NCBI GenBank assembly: GCA_016124935.1
Contig: WGMS01000017.1
Coordinates: 58,963 to 122,962 of the forward strand
Origin: a bacterium
GTDB lineage: Bacteria > Cyanobacteriota > Vampirovibrionia > Obscuribacterales > Obscuribacteraceae
Reading direction: 5' to 3'
DNA: 64,000 nucleotides
The position numbers were made by a program, and so were the translations under genes. This document shows, piece by piece, positions 8,643 to 17,857 of this stretch (position 1 is the first letter of the stretch; the number at the start of each line of letters is the position of its first letter). The notes beneath the pieces are model-generated. The model saw only the letters and a list, made by a program, of their open reading frames with translations. It made no database searches and was not told the origin of the DNA.

Positions 8643-11600
8643 TTTTCCTGACCTGATCCTTTTTTGATACTGTCTTTGACGAACCTGGCCATCTGATTGT
8701 CCGGATCTATCTTGAGAGCCCGTTCAATGGCGGCGATAGCGCGGCCGGTTCTGCCACGTTCTTGATTGATTCTTGCCATTTCTATTAGAGCCTCGACACT
8801 CTTCTTATTGATGGCAAGGGCCTTCTTGGCGCTTTTTTCGGCTTTGGTGAGATCGCCGTATTCTCGATAAACCCTGGCGAGAGCCACCTGGGGCAAGAAG
8901 AATTTATTGTTTCGCGCGGCGAGCTCGCTATAGATTTTCTCGGCCGAGATGAAGTCACCGGCGACCTCGGCGGTGCGACCGGTGAGATAGGCTTTTGAAT
9001 CGGCCAGATCAACTTTCTCTTGAGGAAGATAGATTTCGACAAAGCTCTCGGCCTGCGCCTTCAGATCTTTGTCCGTGGTCTTTTTAGCAGCCTCTTCCAT
9101 ATACTGTCGCGACATCTCGATCAGACCCATACTTCTGCACTGTTCACCCATCTCGAAATACTGCCTGGCGTCGGTCTTAGCATCAGCCAGGGGTGGGCTT
9201 GGAAGAAAGGCCAGCTTGGTGCCTATCAGAAGCTCTTTATTGGCCTCCTCCAGCATATTCTGAGCCTCTTCATCCCTGTCGGTCTTGATGAGCAGTATCG
9301 CATAGATACTGTGGGTCTGACCCCGAATGATCTTCATCAGGGTCATGCGGTTATCATGGGAGAGTTTAAGCGAGTCTTTGAGAGACTTCTCGGCCTCGCT
9401 GTATTTCTTCTGCCTGATAGAAAGCCTGGCGGAATCATTTAGATAGTCAGCCTCTTTCATTACCGAGCCTATCTCCCTCGATAGAGCAAGGGCTTCTTCC
9501 GTGTATTTTTCTGCGCTTTCGTAGTCATCCGATTTCGCGTGCCAGCTAGCCAGCTGAGCGACCGAATTGGCAAGATCATTCTTGAGCCGGATCTGCGGCG
9601 CGATTTTAGAATTGGCACCGGCCAATTCTACCGCCTCTTTTCTCAAATCGTAAGAGCGCTTCAGCAAGGGCATCAGCTCCAGAACTTTCTCTTGTCTGAA
9701 CTTGAGCCGTCTGAGGGTATCGACAGAATCGGCCAGCTCGCTGAGAGCAAGGACTCGCTTCTCTTTACCCAGACTGCCTTTGTCCCTGGATGCTTCAGCC
9801 AGAGCCTTCTCTTTTGCTTTCAAGTCGGCAAGAAGATCCTGCTCGGTTTCGGCCCAGGTAGGCCAGGGATTGACGTCGATGCTCGGTCGAGCCCGCCAGC
9901 TCTCGAAAAGCCAGCGGCGTTCATCTCCGATTTTTTTGAATATGCCGGCCAGGAGCCCATGATAATAGGGCTGATTGTTGAGCCGCAGAGCCAGAGCGAC
10001 ATCGATGAGGGCATTCTTATCCTTGCCCAAGCCTAAGAAAGCCTGACAGCGGGCGCCAAAAAGACTGTCGTCGGCTTTATTGAGTTTAATCGCCTCGGAA
10101 AAATCTTTAGCGGCCTTTTCGTAGTCTTTGAGCTGCAGATAAGCATGACCCCGCCAGTAATATCCCTCGGTCGACACCGGACAAATTCTTATGACCTCGG
10201 AGAAGTCTCTTATAGATTTCCGAAACTCTTTCAAGGAGCACAACAGATAACCTCTATCTCTATATGCCTGGGCGTTATCCGGGTCGAGTTTGATCACCTC
10301 GGTGGCGACTTCTATATCCTTGCGAATCAGCTCAGGATCCCGCACTTTGCTGGGCACCGTATGCTTGAGAAGATTCTCGGCTCTGCGGGTTTTGTCCGAG
10401 GTGACTTCACCGTGCTTGACCATGCCCAAACCATCAGAGAAAGAAGCGGTCGCTTTGTAACGGGGCTTGATCACGATGTTTCCGATATTGTCCATGTAAC
10501 CATAGCCGCCATCAGACTCCACCGTTCGCAAACCATCGCTGAGGTCGCCTATTTCGCCATACTGAAATGGTGCGATGGTGGCGCCGTCTTTGCCGATCAG
10601 ACCGAATCTATAATCCGGATAAGAAAAATAGCCGGGGCTCAAAGGAGTGGTCGCCATGTCGAAATCGACACTTTCACCGGAGCGACGGGCTATCACATAG
10701 CCGGAATTGAATTTGGTGACGGTGCCGAAGGAATGTTTAATAGGCGAGATATCCCGCGCACAGACTGCGGTGCCGCTCTTGAAGCCGCTCCAGACAGAGC
10801 TGAACTGTGGCTTTATCTGCCACTTGCCGCGCTTGTCGATGAAACCCCACTCTTCCCCCTGCTTAGCCGCGGCCATCTCTCCATGAAAGCTCTGCACATC
10901 ATCGAATGAAGGCTTGATCACGACCTTGCCCAGGGTATCGATGAAGCCCCATTTCTCGCCTTCTTTAATGGCGGCAAGACCTTCTGAAAAAGACTTGGCG
11001 CTCTTAGCCGACGGCGATAGCTTGACCTTGCCTTCCTTATCGACATATAGGTACTTGTCATCCTCTTTGACCAGGGCAAGCCCATCTTCAAAAGGAGCAG
11101 CATAGGTGTATTGCGGCTTGATCAAAAACTTGCCGGATCTATCTATGAAGCCTGCCCGACGAGAACGCACGATAGCCATCAAGGCTTCGTTATTTCCAAG
11201 CGCTGCCTTCTCTTTTTCCTTGGCTTTTGTATTCAAAATTTTGTTGGCGTCTTCTTGAACTTTCTTCGGAAAGTCTTTCGAGCCCTGACGCACATAGACG
11301 ACAGCAAGACCGGCGCTAAAATCGCCGGCCGACTCGAAGCGAGGTTTGATCACGACCTTACCGGTGGTGTCGCAATAGCCCCAGTCGTTTTTTATTTTGA
11401 CCGCGGCCAGACCTTCATGAAAGTCCCTGGCTAGTTTGAAATTCGCGCCAATTTTTACGGTACCTTCCCGGTCGATATAACCCCACTCTTCGCCTATCAA
11501 TACCGGTGCCAGTCCTTCGGAAAAGGGCCTTGCCAGATGGAAGAGATAAGGAATCGCCCGCTCTCCCTTTTTGTTGATGAACTCATAGGTAGGTGGCGGC

Positions 11601-11737
11601 TGTACCCGAACCCGATGACTGGACAAAGCCCATGCCGGCGATAAAAGACAAAAGAAAGATTGAGCGACCAGAAGAGCGGCAAGGCTGCCTGTCCCTGCTT
11701 TCATCCAGCCAGATCTGCGGTTGCCTGTAAGGTTCAT
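8639..11737 (-). CDS. Secreted WG-repeat and TPR protein
   Basis: 1032 residues with a signal peptide (hydrophobic 17-37, cleavage near PAWALSS). Residues ~50-430 hold about nine WG (KWG) beta repeats of the pattern WGFIDKRGKWQIKPQFSSV. Residues ~455-1025 are TPR helices, e.g. PDNAQAYRDRGYLLCSLKEF, GYYWRGHAYLQLKDYEKAAK and PQVALARVYREYGDLTKAEK. Both domain types are protein-interaction scaffolds, so this is probably a periplasmic or outer-envelope assembly platform. The start ATG shares its A with the TAA stop of the M16 gene (TAATG), and the stop overlaps the next start (ATGA): three consecutive genes are translationally coupled. Confidence 0.9.
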   Translation of the reverse strand: MNLTGNRRSGWMKAGTGSLAALLVAQSFFCLLSPAWALSSHRVRVQPPPTYEFINKKGERAIPYLFHLARPFSEGLAPVLIGEEWGYIDREGTVKIGANFKLARDFHEGLAAVKIKNDWGYCDTTGKVVIKPRFESAGDFSAGLAVVYVRQGSKDFPKKVQEDANKILNTKAKEKEKAALGNNEALMAIVRSRRAGFIDRSGKFLIKPQYTYAAPFEDGLALVKEDDKYLYVDKEGKVKLSPSAKSAKSFSEGLAAIKEGEKWGFIDTLGKVVIKPSFDDVQSFHGEMAAAKQGEEWGFIDKRGKWQIKPQFSSVWSGFKSGTAVCARDISPIKHSFGTVTKFNSGYVIARRSGESVDFDMATTPLSPGYFSYPDYRFGLIGKDGATIAPFQYGEIGDLSDGLRTVESDGGYGYMDNIGNIVIKPRYKATASFSDGLGMVKHGEVTSDKTRRAENLLKHTVPSKVRDPELIRKDIEVATEVIKLDPDNAQAYRDRGYLLCSLKEFRKSIRDFSEVIRICPVSTEGYYWRGHAYLQLKDYEKAAKDFSEAIKLNKADDSLFGARCQAFLGLGKDKNALIDVALALRLNNQPYYHGLLAGIFKKIGDERRWLFESWRARPSIDVNPWPTWAETEQDLLADLKAKEKALAEASRDKGSLGKEKRVLALSELADSVDTLRRLKFRQEKVLELMPLLKRSYDLRKEAVELAGANSKIAPQIRLKNDLANSVAQLASWHAKSDDYESAEKYTEEALALSREIGSVMKEADYLNDSARLSIRQKKYSEAEKSLKDSLKLSHDNRMTLMKIIRGQTHSIYAILLIKTDRDEEAQNMLEEANKELLIGTKLAFLPSPPLADAKTDARQYFEMGEQCRSMGLIEMSRQYMEEAAKKTTDKDLKAQAESFVEIYLPQEKVDLADSKAYLTGRTAEVAGDFISAEKIYSELAARNNKFFLPQVALARVYREYGDLTKAEKSAKKALAINKKSVEALIEMARINQERGRTGRAIAAIERALKIDPDNQMARFVKDSIKKGSGQEK

Positions 11738-14607
11738 TACTTGTCCTTCTTGTTGTCTTTGTTTTGCTCTTCGCCGCTTTTCAGCGTTCCGGACATTGCC
11801 GTCACGGACTCTTTCGAGATATCGAAATAAGCCTTTATCGCTTTGTTTACCTGGTCTTTTGTCACCTTGGAAATATTGGAAGCGTAGTTGTCGATGTAGG
11901 AGAGATCGACACCGGCGGCCTCATAAAGAGAGAGACGTTCGGCGATTTTAGAAGGAGAGCGCAGATAGACTTCATAGGTCCCGCTCAGATGCGACTTCTC
12001 CGTGGTCAGCTCCTCGTCGGTTATACCATCCTTTACATAATCCGCCACAATCTCCTGGACTATTTTCCTGGCTTTCTCCAGGTTGTTGGGATTTACCGAA
12101 TACTTTATATACCAGGGGCTGTACTTCTGGGTGGGGTCATCGATAACCGAATAGATGCCGTAGGTCAGTCCGTACTTGTCTCTGACCGGAGCAAGTCTGC
12201 AGGCGAAGCTGTCGTAGCCGAGGGCGGCGTTCGCCACCACCGTGGCAAAATAATCCGAAGAAGAGAAACTGACCGGCAGATGTTTGCCTACCCGCACATC
12301 GACATTGGCTTTATCGGGGATGGATCTGGATGTTACCTTGTTGCCCTCCTCGAGCTTGACCAGATCATCTTCGGATGATTGCCAGCCTTTGCCGTCGCCA
12401 CGGGCCCAGCTACCGAACTGCTTCTTGCAAAGTTCTACTATACTGCCATGCTCCACTGCTCCGACAAAAGCGATAACAGTATTGCCAGCGGTGAAATTTT
12501 TTCGATGATAGTCTTTCAAATCGGAAATCTTGATTTTATCCAGCTCTTTGAGCTGATCTTTGAAGGACTTCTGATAGAAAGGACTGCCTTCCCGATAGAG
12601 CGCCCGGGTCATGAGATTCCACGAGACTTCATTTGTATCGGCCAGACTCTCTTTGAGCGACGTCTCCCGGAGCTTGGTCTCCAGCTTGAGCTCTTTGCCC
12701 GAGAACAAGGGCTCCTGAATAACATTGGCCAGCACCTCCACAAAATGAGACAGGTCCTCTTTGACCACATGCGAGTCGAATTCGGTCCAGAAAGTATCCG
12801 GATCAAAGTCGATATCAGCCCCCATAAGCTCGAGCTCATCGGCTAGAGCCTCTTTAGAATAGCGGGAAGACCCTGAAGTCATAAGGGTTGAGACCATGAC
12901 AGGAATTTGATAAAAATCAGACGGACCGTTCTTGATCTTGCCGGAGACCGCCACCGTGGTGGCATCGGGTATAGCCAGCGTGAGCAAGGTCAGACCGTTA
13001 TCGAGGGTCGAGCGCTTTACTTTGGAAGCGATCTCGACTTTGCCTTTACCTGCTTCTGCTTCGATTATCTCTTCCTTGACGACGGCAGAGGTACTCGCCT
13101 CCTTCTTCTCTTGCTTCTTATCTTTGTCTTTCTTTTCACCGGCAAGATCTATCGGAGGTGGAGGCGCTTTGCCTCCGTCCTGACGAGGATAATAGTATCC
13201 GACCGTTTTATTGTCATCGAGGAAGTATTTCTTAGCCACAGCCATGACATCGTCGGCGGTGACCTTCTCTATCTTCTCGGGATAATCCAACCACCAGCGC
13301 CAATCGGCTACGGCAATGGCTTCGGTCAGATACATAGAAAAGCCCAGAGGGTCGGCTATGCTCAGTCGAATACTCTTTGTGATGGCGCTCTTGGCTTTTT
13401 TCAATTCTTCTTCGGAAATAGGCTTCTCGGTAAGCCGACGCGCTTGTTTCGCCAGAGCCTCTTCCAGACGCTCAAGCTTATTTGCCCCTGCGGTCTGGGC
13501 AGAGAGCACGAACAAGCCCGGATCGCGCAGAGAATAATTGGAGGCATCCACAAAGGACGCCAGACCTGTGCCGATTAACTTCTTATACAGTCGACTGGAT
13601 TTGCGGCCGCTGTCACCAAGAACATTCTCCAGGACATCGAGGGCATAGGTGTCCTCACTGAGACAGCGCGGAATATGATAGCCGATGACAAGACGGGGCA
13701 CATCGGTGCCGCGACGGACGGTAAATCGTCTTTCTCCTTCCTGGGGCGGCTCTTCTGTATAGACCTGAGGGAAAGGAGCAGGAGATTTCGGGATGGAAGA
13801 GAAGCGCTCATCAATCATCTTCACAGCCTCTTTCGATTCGAAATCGCCGGAAACTATCAAAGTGGCGTTATCAGGCCAGTAGAAATCATCATAAAACTGC
13901 CTCAAGCGGGCCAAAGGCACCCCTTCCACATCTGAGCGCCAGCCTATGGTAGGGTGATGATAAGGGTGTTCCCGGAAGGCGATGGCGAAAAGATTGGTCT
14001 CGAGCAGTTCATCGGGATCATCTTCACCCCGCTCCAACTCGTTGCGCACCACAGTCATCTCGGCCTCTCTATCCTCTGCCCGCAAGAGCAGATTGCGAAG
14101 ACGATCGGACTCGATGTCGAGACAGAGGGACAGATATCTCGCCGGCACCACTTCGAAATAATTTGTGCGGTCGAACCAGGTGGTTGCGTTATTGATACCA
14201 CCAACTCTTTTGAGCAGGTCGTCTATTCCATTCTTCTGTTTGGGATCGAAGCGGCTGGTCCCTTTGAACATCATGTGTTCTAAAAAGTGGGTGGCGCCGG
14301 TATAACCGACTGCCTCGTTCCTGGAGCCGACATGGTAGACGATGGTGGTCGCCACCACGGGTGCTGCGTGATTCTCTATCAAAAGAACCTTCATGCCGTT
14401 GCTTTTCAAGCGATATTCGGAAATCCCTTTTACAGGCTTATCCGTAATTCGCTCCAGACCACTGGTACGCGCTTCCAAATTAGAACCCTCTTGGGCGGTG
14501 TTAATCTCATTAGATACCGCAAATGCGGTGGTCGGAAAAACCACCGCATGCAGCATCAATATTGCGGACAATGCGTATAAGATACGCATGGGAATCGATC
14601 TGTTCAT
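11737..14607 (-). CDS. M16 family (pitrilysin/insulinase) zinc metalloprotease, two-domain
   Basis: About 956 residues with a Sec signal peptide (cleavage around FAVSN). The inverted zinc motif HFLEH lies near residue 107, with the downstream Glu in EMTVVRNELERGE. The first active half ends near residue 460, a Lys/Glu-rich linker (GEKKDKDKKQEKKE) follows, and the second half (from ~535) is the non-catalytic M16 homologue without HxxEH. This is the one-chain arrangement of secreted M16 peptidases. ATG 14607 is preferred to the TTG one codon earlier; GGGG lies upstream. First gene of the four-gene unit extending to 6829. It likely degrades peptides in the periplasm. Confidence 0.93.
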   Translation of the reverse strand: MNRSIPMRILYALSAILMLHAVVFPTTAFAVSNEINTAQEGSNLEARTSGLERITDKPVKGISEYRLKSNGMKVLLIENHAAPVVATTIVYHVGSRNEAVGYTGATHFLEHMMFKGTSRFDPKQKNGIDDLLKRVGGINNATTWFDRTNYFEVVPARYLSLCLDIESDRLRNLLLRAEDREAEMTVVRNELERGEDDPDELLETNLFAIAFREHPYHHPTIGWRSDVEGVPLARLRQFYDDFYWPDNATLIVSGDFESKEAVKMIDERFSSIPKSPAPFPQVYTEEPPQEGERRFTVRRGTDVPRLVIGYHIPRCLSEDTYALDVLENVLGDSGRKSSRLYKKLIGTGLASFVDASNYSLRDPGLFVLSAQTAGANKLERLEEALAKQARRLTEKPISEEELKKAKSAITKSIRLSIADPLGFSMYLTEAIAVADWRWWLDYPEKIEKVTADDVMAVAKKYFLDDNKTVGYYYPRQDGGKAPPPPIDLAGEKKDKDKKQEKKEASTSAVVKEEIIEAEAGKGKVEIASKVKRSTLDNGLTLLTLAIPDATTVAVSGKIKNGPSDFYQIPVMVSTLMTSGSSRYSKEALADELELMGADIDFDPDTFWTEFDSHVVKEDLSHFVEVLANVIQEPLFSGKELKLETKLRETSLKESLADTNEVSWNLMTRALYREGSPFYQKSFKDQLKELDKIKISDLKDYHRKNFTAGNTVIAFVGAVEHGSIVELCKKQFGSWARGDGKGWQSSEDDLVKLEEGNKVTSRSIPDKANVDVRVGKHLPVSFSSSDYFATVVANAALGYDSFACRLAPVRDKYGLTYGIYSVIDDPTQKYSPWYIKYSVNPNNLEKARKIVQEIVADYVKDGITDEELTTEKSHLSGTYEVYLRSPSKIAERLSLYEAAGVDLSYIDNYASNISKVTKDQVNKAIKAYFDISKESVTAMSGTLKSGEEQNKDNKKDK

Positions 14608-14663
14608 CAAAGCCCCGGAATTGACCTCGAATACTCTGGCAAATTCAACCTCCGTTAATCGCC

Positions 14664-15242
14664 TTACTCGGCGGCATTTCCGCCGGTGACAACCTCTTTA
14701 GTCGTGTTAAGAGTACCTTTGCCGGCCTCTTTCACCGAATCTACGGCACCTTTGCCTATCTCTTCGGCTCCTTTCAATGTACCCTTGCCCGAGGCTTCGG
14801 TGGTGCCGATGGCGCCTTTACCGACAGCCTTCACCGAGTCGACGGTGCCTTTACCATAATCCTTGGCAGCTCCCTTGAAATCACCCTTGGCGGTTTTCTT
14901 GGCGCTGTTGGCCGTGCCGCGTCCCAGGGATTCCACACCCTTCAGGGTACCGTGACCGGCAGCCTTGGTAGCATTAACCGCTCCTCTGCCTATCGCTTCG
15001 GCCCCTTTGACCGTGCCTTTGCCGGCAGCCTTGGTGGCTTTGAAAGCGCCTTTGCCCGCGGCTTCTGTGCCCTTGACCGTGCCTTTTGCGGCTCCCTTGA
15101 CGACCGACTCGGTGCCCTTGGCGAATTTCTCGGCTCCTTTCTTGAACACGTTACCGGAGCTCCCGCCCTCTTCGGCCATGGCCGCGGTACATGTCGTGGC
15201 TGCTACAATCGCAATCAAAGTTGAAACGGCGCGATTTTTCAT
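14664..15242 (-). CDS. Secreted 11-residue-repeat Lys/Gly/Ala-rich protein
   Basis: 192 residues: signal peptide (cleavage after AAMA), then about twelve tandem 11-residue units of the type AGKGTVKGAEA / IGRGAVNATKA / AGHGTLKGVES, with one 12-residue slip (near KDYGKGT). The 11-mer period and lack of hydrophobic core resemble LEA-type desiccation proteins or surface-binding amphipathic helices, although a Gly in nearly every unit is unusual for LEA. Strong RBS (GAGGAGGAAATC-ATG). Probably cationic and intrinsically disordered. A near-consensus -35 TTGACA lies upstream on this strand, with a weak -10. No known family assigned. Confidence 0.72.
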   Translation of the reverse strand: MKNRAVSTLIAIVAATTCTAAMAEEGGSSGNVFKKGAEKFAKGTESVVKGAAKGTVKGTEAAGKGAFKATKAAGKGTVKGAEAIGRGAVNATKAAGHGTLKGVESLGRGTANSAKKTAKGDFKGAAKDYGKGTVDSVKAVGKGAIGTTEASGKGTLKGAEEIGKGAVDSVKEAGKGTLNTTKEVVTGGNAAE

Positions 15243-15426
15243 GATTTCCTCCTCTTCAATCTTTTAAAAGTCTAAACGTCATTGTGTCAAATTTGGTCGA
15301 TTCCCGCCACTTGACATGGTTTCAACCTCAATCTCTTTCAACAATATAGCTGATGCTATCTTCTTGTATTTTGAAATCTCAATGGATATAGTGGTTTCTT
15401 CGTTGTGAACGGGAAAGGATACTTCA

Positions 15427-16842
15427 ATGAGCAGACTAGCCAGAGCTTTTACCTTGCTGCTTGTCTCAGGCGGGCTGATATCGATGTCGCCAGCCTGTGC
15501 CGAAGAGAAACTGAAATTCGAAGAGTATCAGGACAGGGCGGTAACGGTGCTATGCGACTATCTGAAAATCGATACCACGGTACCACCGGGCAACGAAGCG
15601 AGGGGAGCCGAATATCTAAAAGGTATTCTCGAAAAGAACGGCATCGAAGCGGAGCTTTTCGAAACAGCCCCGGACCGTGCCGTGGTCTACGCCAGACTGA
15701 AAGGCAACGGCAAAAAGAAAGCGGTGATTCTGCTCAATCACATCGATGTGGTTCCCGCCGAAGCCAAAGACTGGAAGTATCCCCCCTTTGGCGGGGAGAT
15801 TCATGACGGAGAGATCTGGGGCAGAGGTGCCCTTGACATGAAGGGTATGGGCGTGATCGAACTGATGGCGATGATCATGCTCAAAAATTCCGGTATAGAA
15901 CTAGACCGCGACATCATTTATCTGGGCACGCCCGACGAAGAGGTTGGTGGCGAATTCGGTGCCGGCTGGCTGCAAAAGCACAAGCCTGAGATTATTAAAT
16001 CGGCAGAGTTTCTGTTGAACGAAGGTTTTCCGATTGAATCGGATGAAAAAGGAAAAGCAAAATACTGGGGAGTGGACTATGCCGAGAAGTCTGTTCTCTG
16101 GCTGGAGTTGACCACCGAAGGAGCAGCCGGCCATGCCTCTATGCCTATCCCGGGAGCGGCCACCTATCGTCTGGTGAGAGCCCTCAAAAAAATCGATGAT
16201 GCCGGTCCGAACTTTCGACTTTTGCCGGAAGTAGAAGAGTATTTCAAGAAGATAGCGCCCACCGAAGATGAGACGATGAAAGAGCTCTATGCCAGCATAG
16301 ACTCTTCGATCAAGAAGAAAGAACACAGCCACGCGCTGCTTTCCGATCTGCTCAAATCCTCGATGCTCAGAAACACCATCTCTTTGACGGTGATGAAAGC
16401 CGGCTATAAAACCAATGTCATTCCGGCGAGCGCCTCGGCGCAATTAGATTGCCGCCTGCTGCCCGATGTCAAAAAAGATGATTTCATAACCTGGATAAAA
16501 GGCATTGTCGATGACCCGACCGTTAAGCTATCGGTACTGGAATGGAATCAGAGCGATCCTTCCAGCATGGAAACAGAGATGGTAGCGGCAATTAAAAAAG
16601 TCGCCGCCGCCGAAGACGCTAAAGTTCCGGTGGTACCGGTAATAGTACCATGGTTCACCGACTCGCACTGGTTCAGAGAGCTAGGCGTGCAGGCTTACGG
16701 CTTCCAGCCCTGTGAAGTCGACAAAGAACACTTCGCCACCATGCACGGCAAAGACGAGCGTATAACAATTGACGCTTTCAAAAAAGGGGTGGTCAGAATG
16801 TACAAAATCCTCAAAGAAGTGGCGGCGTCGGAGGCGAAATAA
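15427..16842 (+). CDS. Secreted M20 family metallopeptidase (ArgE/DapE/CPG2-like)
   Basis: 471 residues with a signal peptide (cleavage after PACA). Zinc ligands and catalytic residues are in the family order: LLNHIDVVP, GRGALDMKG, the GTPDEEVGG Glu-Glu pair, and a C-terminal MHGKDERI His. The lid/dimerisation domain sits between with GHASMPIPGAATYRL. AAAGGA precedes the ATG. The family includes carboxypeptidase G2 and amino-acid deacylases; secretion and length favour a periplasmic carboxypeptidase or aminoacylase over DapE. Divergent from the 11-mer repeat gene across a 184-bp region that probably holds both promoters. Confidence 0.92.
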   Translation: MSRLARAFTLLLVSGGLISMSPACAEEKLKFEEYQDRAVTVLCDYLKIDTTVPPGNEARGAEYLKGILEKNGIEAELFETAPDRAVVYARLKGNGKKKAVILLNHIDVVPAEAKDWKYPPFGGEIHDGEIWGRGALDMKGMGVIELMAMIMLKNSGIELDRDIIYLGTPDEEVGGEFGAGWLQKHKPEIIKSAEFLLNEGFPIESDEKGKAKYWGVDYAEKSVLWLELTTEGAAGHASMPIPGAATYRLVRALKKIDDAGPNFRLLPEVEEYFKKIAPTEDETMKELYASIDSSIKKKEHSHALLSDLLKSSMLRNTISLTVMKAGYKTNVIPASASAQLDCRLLPDVKKDDFITWIKGIVDDPTVKLSVLEWNQSDPSSMETEMVAAIKKVAAAEDAKVPVVPVIVPWFTDSHWFRELGVQAYGFQPCEVDKEHFATMHGKDERITIDAFKKGVVRMYKILKEVAASEAK

Positions 16843-16894
16843 AGTAACGACGAGGTTGAAGAAAAGAGATAGTGGATAAACATGGTGGATAAAG

Positions 16895-17464
16895 ATGGCT
16901 GAGGTAGAGACAAATCAGAACCCCTGGCAGATAGTAAGCACCCGGGAAATCTATGACAATGCCTGGATAAACGTGCGCGAAGACGAAGTGATCAGACCCG
17001 ACGGTGAGCCCGGTATCTACGGAGTGCTCCACTTCAAGAACATGGCCATCGGCGTTCTGCCCATAGATAAAGACGGTGGAATTTATCTTGTCGGTCAGCA
17101 TCGCTATCCCCTCGATCAATATTCCTGGGAGATTCCGGAGGGCGGGTGCCCGGAGAATGAAGATCCTTTCATAGCCGCCCAGAGGGAGCTATTGGAAGAG
17201 ACCGGTTTAAGTGCCGGAAACTGGGAGTATCTTGGCACCGCCCACCTCTCTAACTCGGTATCGGATGAAGTGGCACACTGGTATATCGCCACCGATCTGG
17301 TTCAAGGAGAAGCCGAGCCCGAAGGTTGCGAAGATCTGACCGTAAGAAAAGTCCCCTTCAAAGAGGCGCTGGCAATGGTCATATCCGGAGAGATAACCGA
17401 TTCGGTTTCGGTGATGGCGATACAAAGCTACGCTATAAAAGCACTGACCTCGATGAAAAGCTAG
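16895..17464 (+). CDS. NUDIX hydrolase, ADP-ribose pyrophosphatase-like
   Basis: 189 residues. A perfect Nudix box starts at the GG of IPEGGCPENEDPF and continues through AQRELLEETGL. The upstream WEIPEGG and R-x-P features and the loop after the box (LGTAHLSNSVSDEVAHWYIA) are those of ADP-ribose/sugar-nucleotide pyrophosphatases. Its stop TAG is built on the palindrome CTAG (17461-17464), which also supplies the TAG of the convergent membrane protein. It is likely cytosolic nucleotide housekeeping; it may share a transcript with the M20 gene 52 bp upstream. Confidence 0.9.
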   Translation: MAEVETNQNPWQIVSTREIYDNAWINVREDEVIRPDGEPGIYGVLHFKNMAIGVLPIDKDGGIYLVGQHRYPLDQYSWEIPEGGCPENEDPFIAAQRELLEETGLSAGNWEYLGTAHLSNSVSDEVAHWYIATDLVQGEAEPEGCEDLTVRKVPFKEALAMVISGEITDSVSVMAIQSYAIKALTSMKS

Positions 17465-17838
17465 GCAAGAAAGAGCGCCTTGACGCCGGGCTTTCTAAGG
17501 GTGACCAGGGTGGTCAAGGAGATGGGAATGCCCACCACCGAAAATAGATTGCATACCGATGCGATTACGGCAACCAGGGCGAACTTTCTCGATTTTAGCA
17601 GGAAGGCAGTCAGTGGATTGATGACGGTCAACACACCAAGATAGCCAAGCAGAGAGGTTATATAGACCGGCGGTAAAGCCCTGCCGGGCTGACCCAATTG
17701 CAATTCGATCATGAAAGCAAAGTCGCCAGGCGAAACCAGCGCGTATATCAAAAGAGCGCCAGTGAACATGGCAAAAACCGCATGCATCAAGACAAGCAAG
17801 GTCAGCTCCTTTTCTGCTGTGTTCTCCTTTTTCGCCAA
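17461..17838 (-). CDS. Small integral membrane protein, three predicted TM helices
   Basis: 125 residues from a TTG start with GGAG 8 nt upstream. Hydrophobic segments at ~14-36, ~58-80 and ~86-112 suggest three membrane helices; the N-terminus is Lys/Glu-rich and cytoplasmic. No enzyme motif and no family recognised. Lies 19 bp downstream of the lipoprotein gene on the same strand, so the two are probably cotranscribed. Confidence 0.7.
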   Translation of the reverse strand: MAKKENTAEKELTLLVLMHAVFAMFTGALLIYALVSPGDFAFMIELQLGQPGRALPPVYITSLLGYLGVLTVINPLTAFLLKSRKFALVAVIASVCNLFSVVGIPISLTTLVTLRKPGVKALFLA

Positions 17839-17857
17839 ATCAACTACTCCTCTTGCT

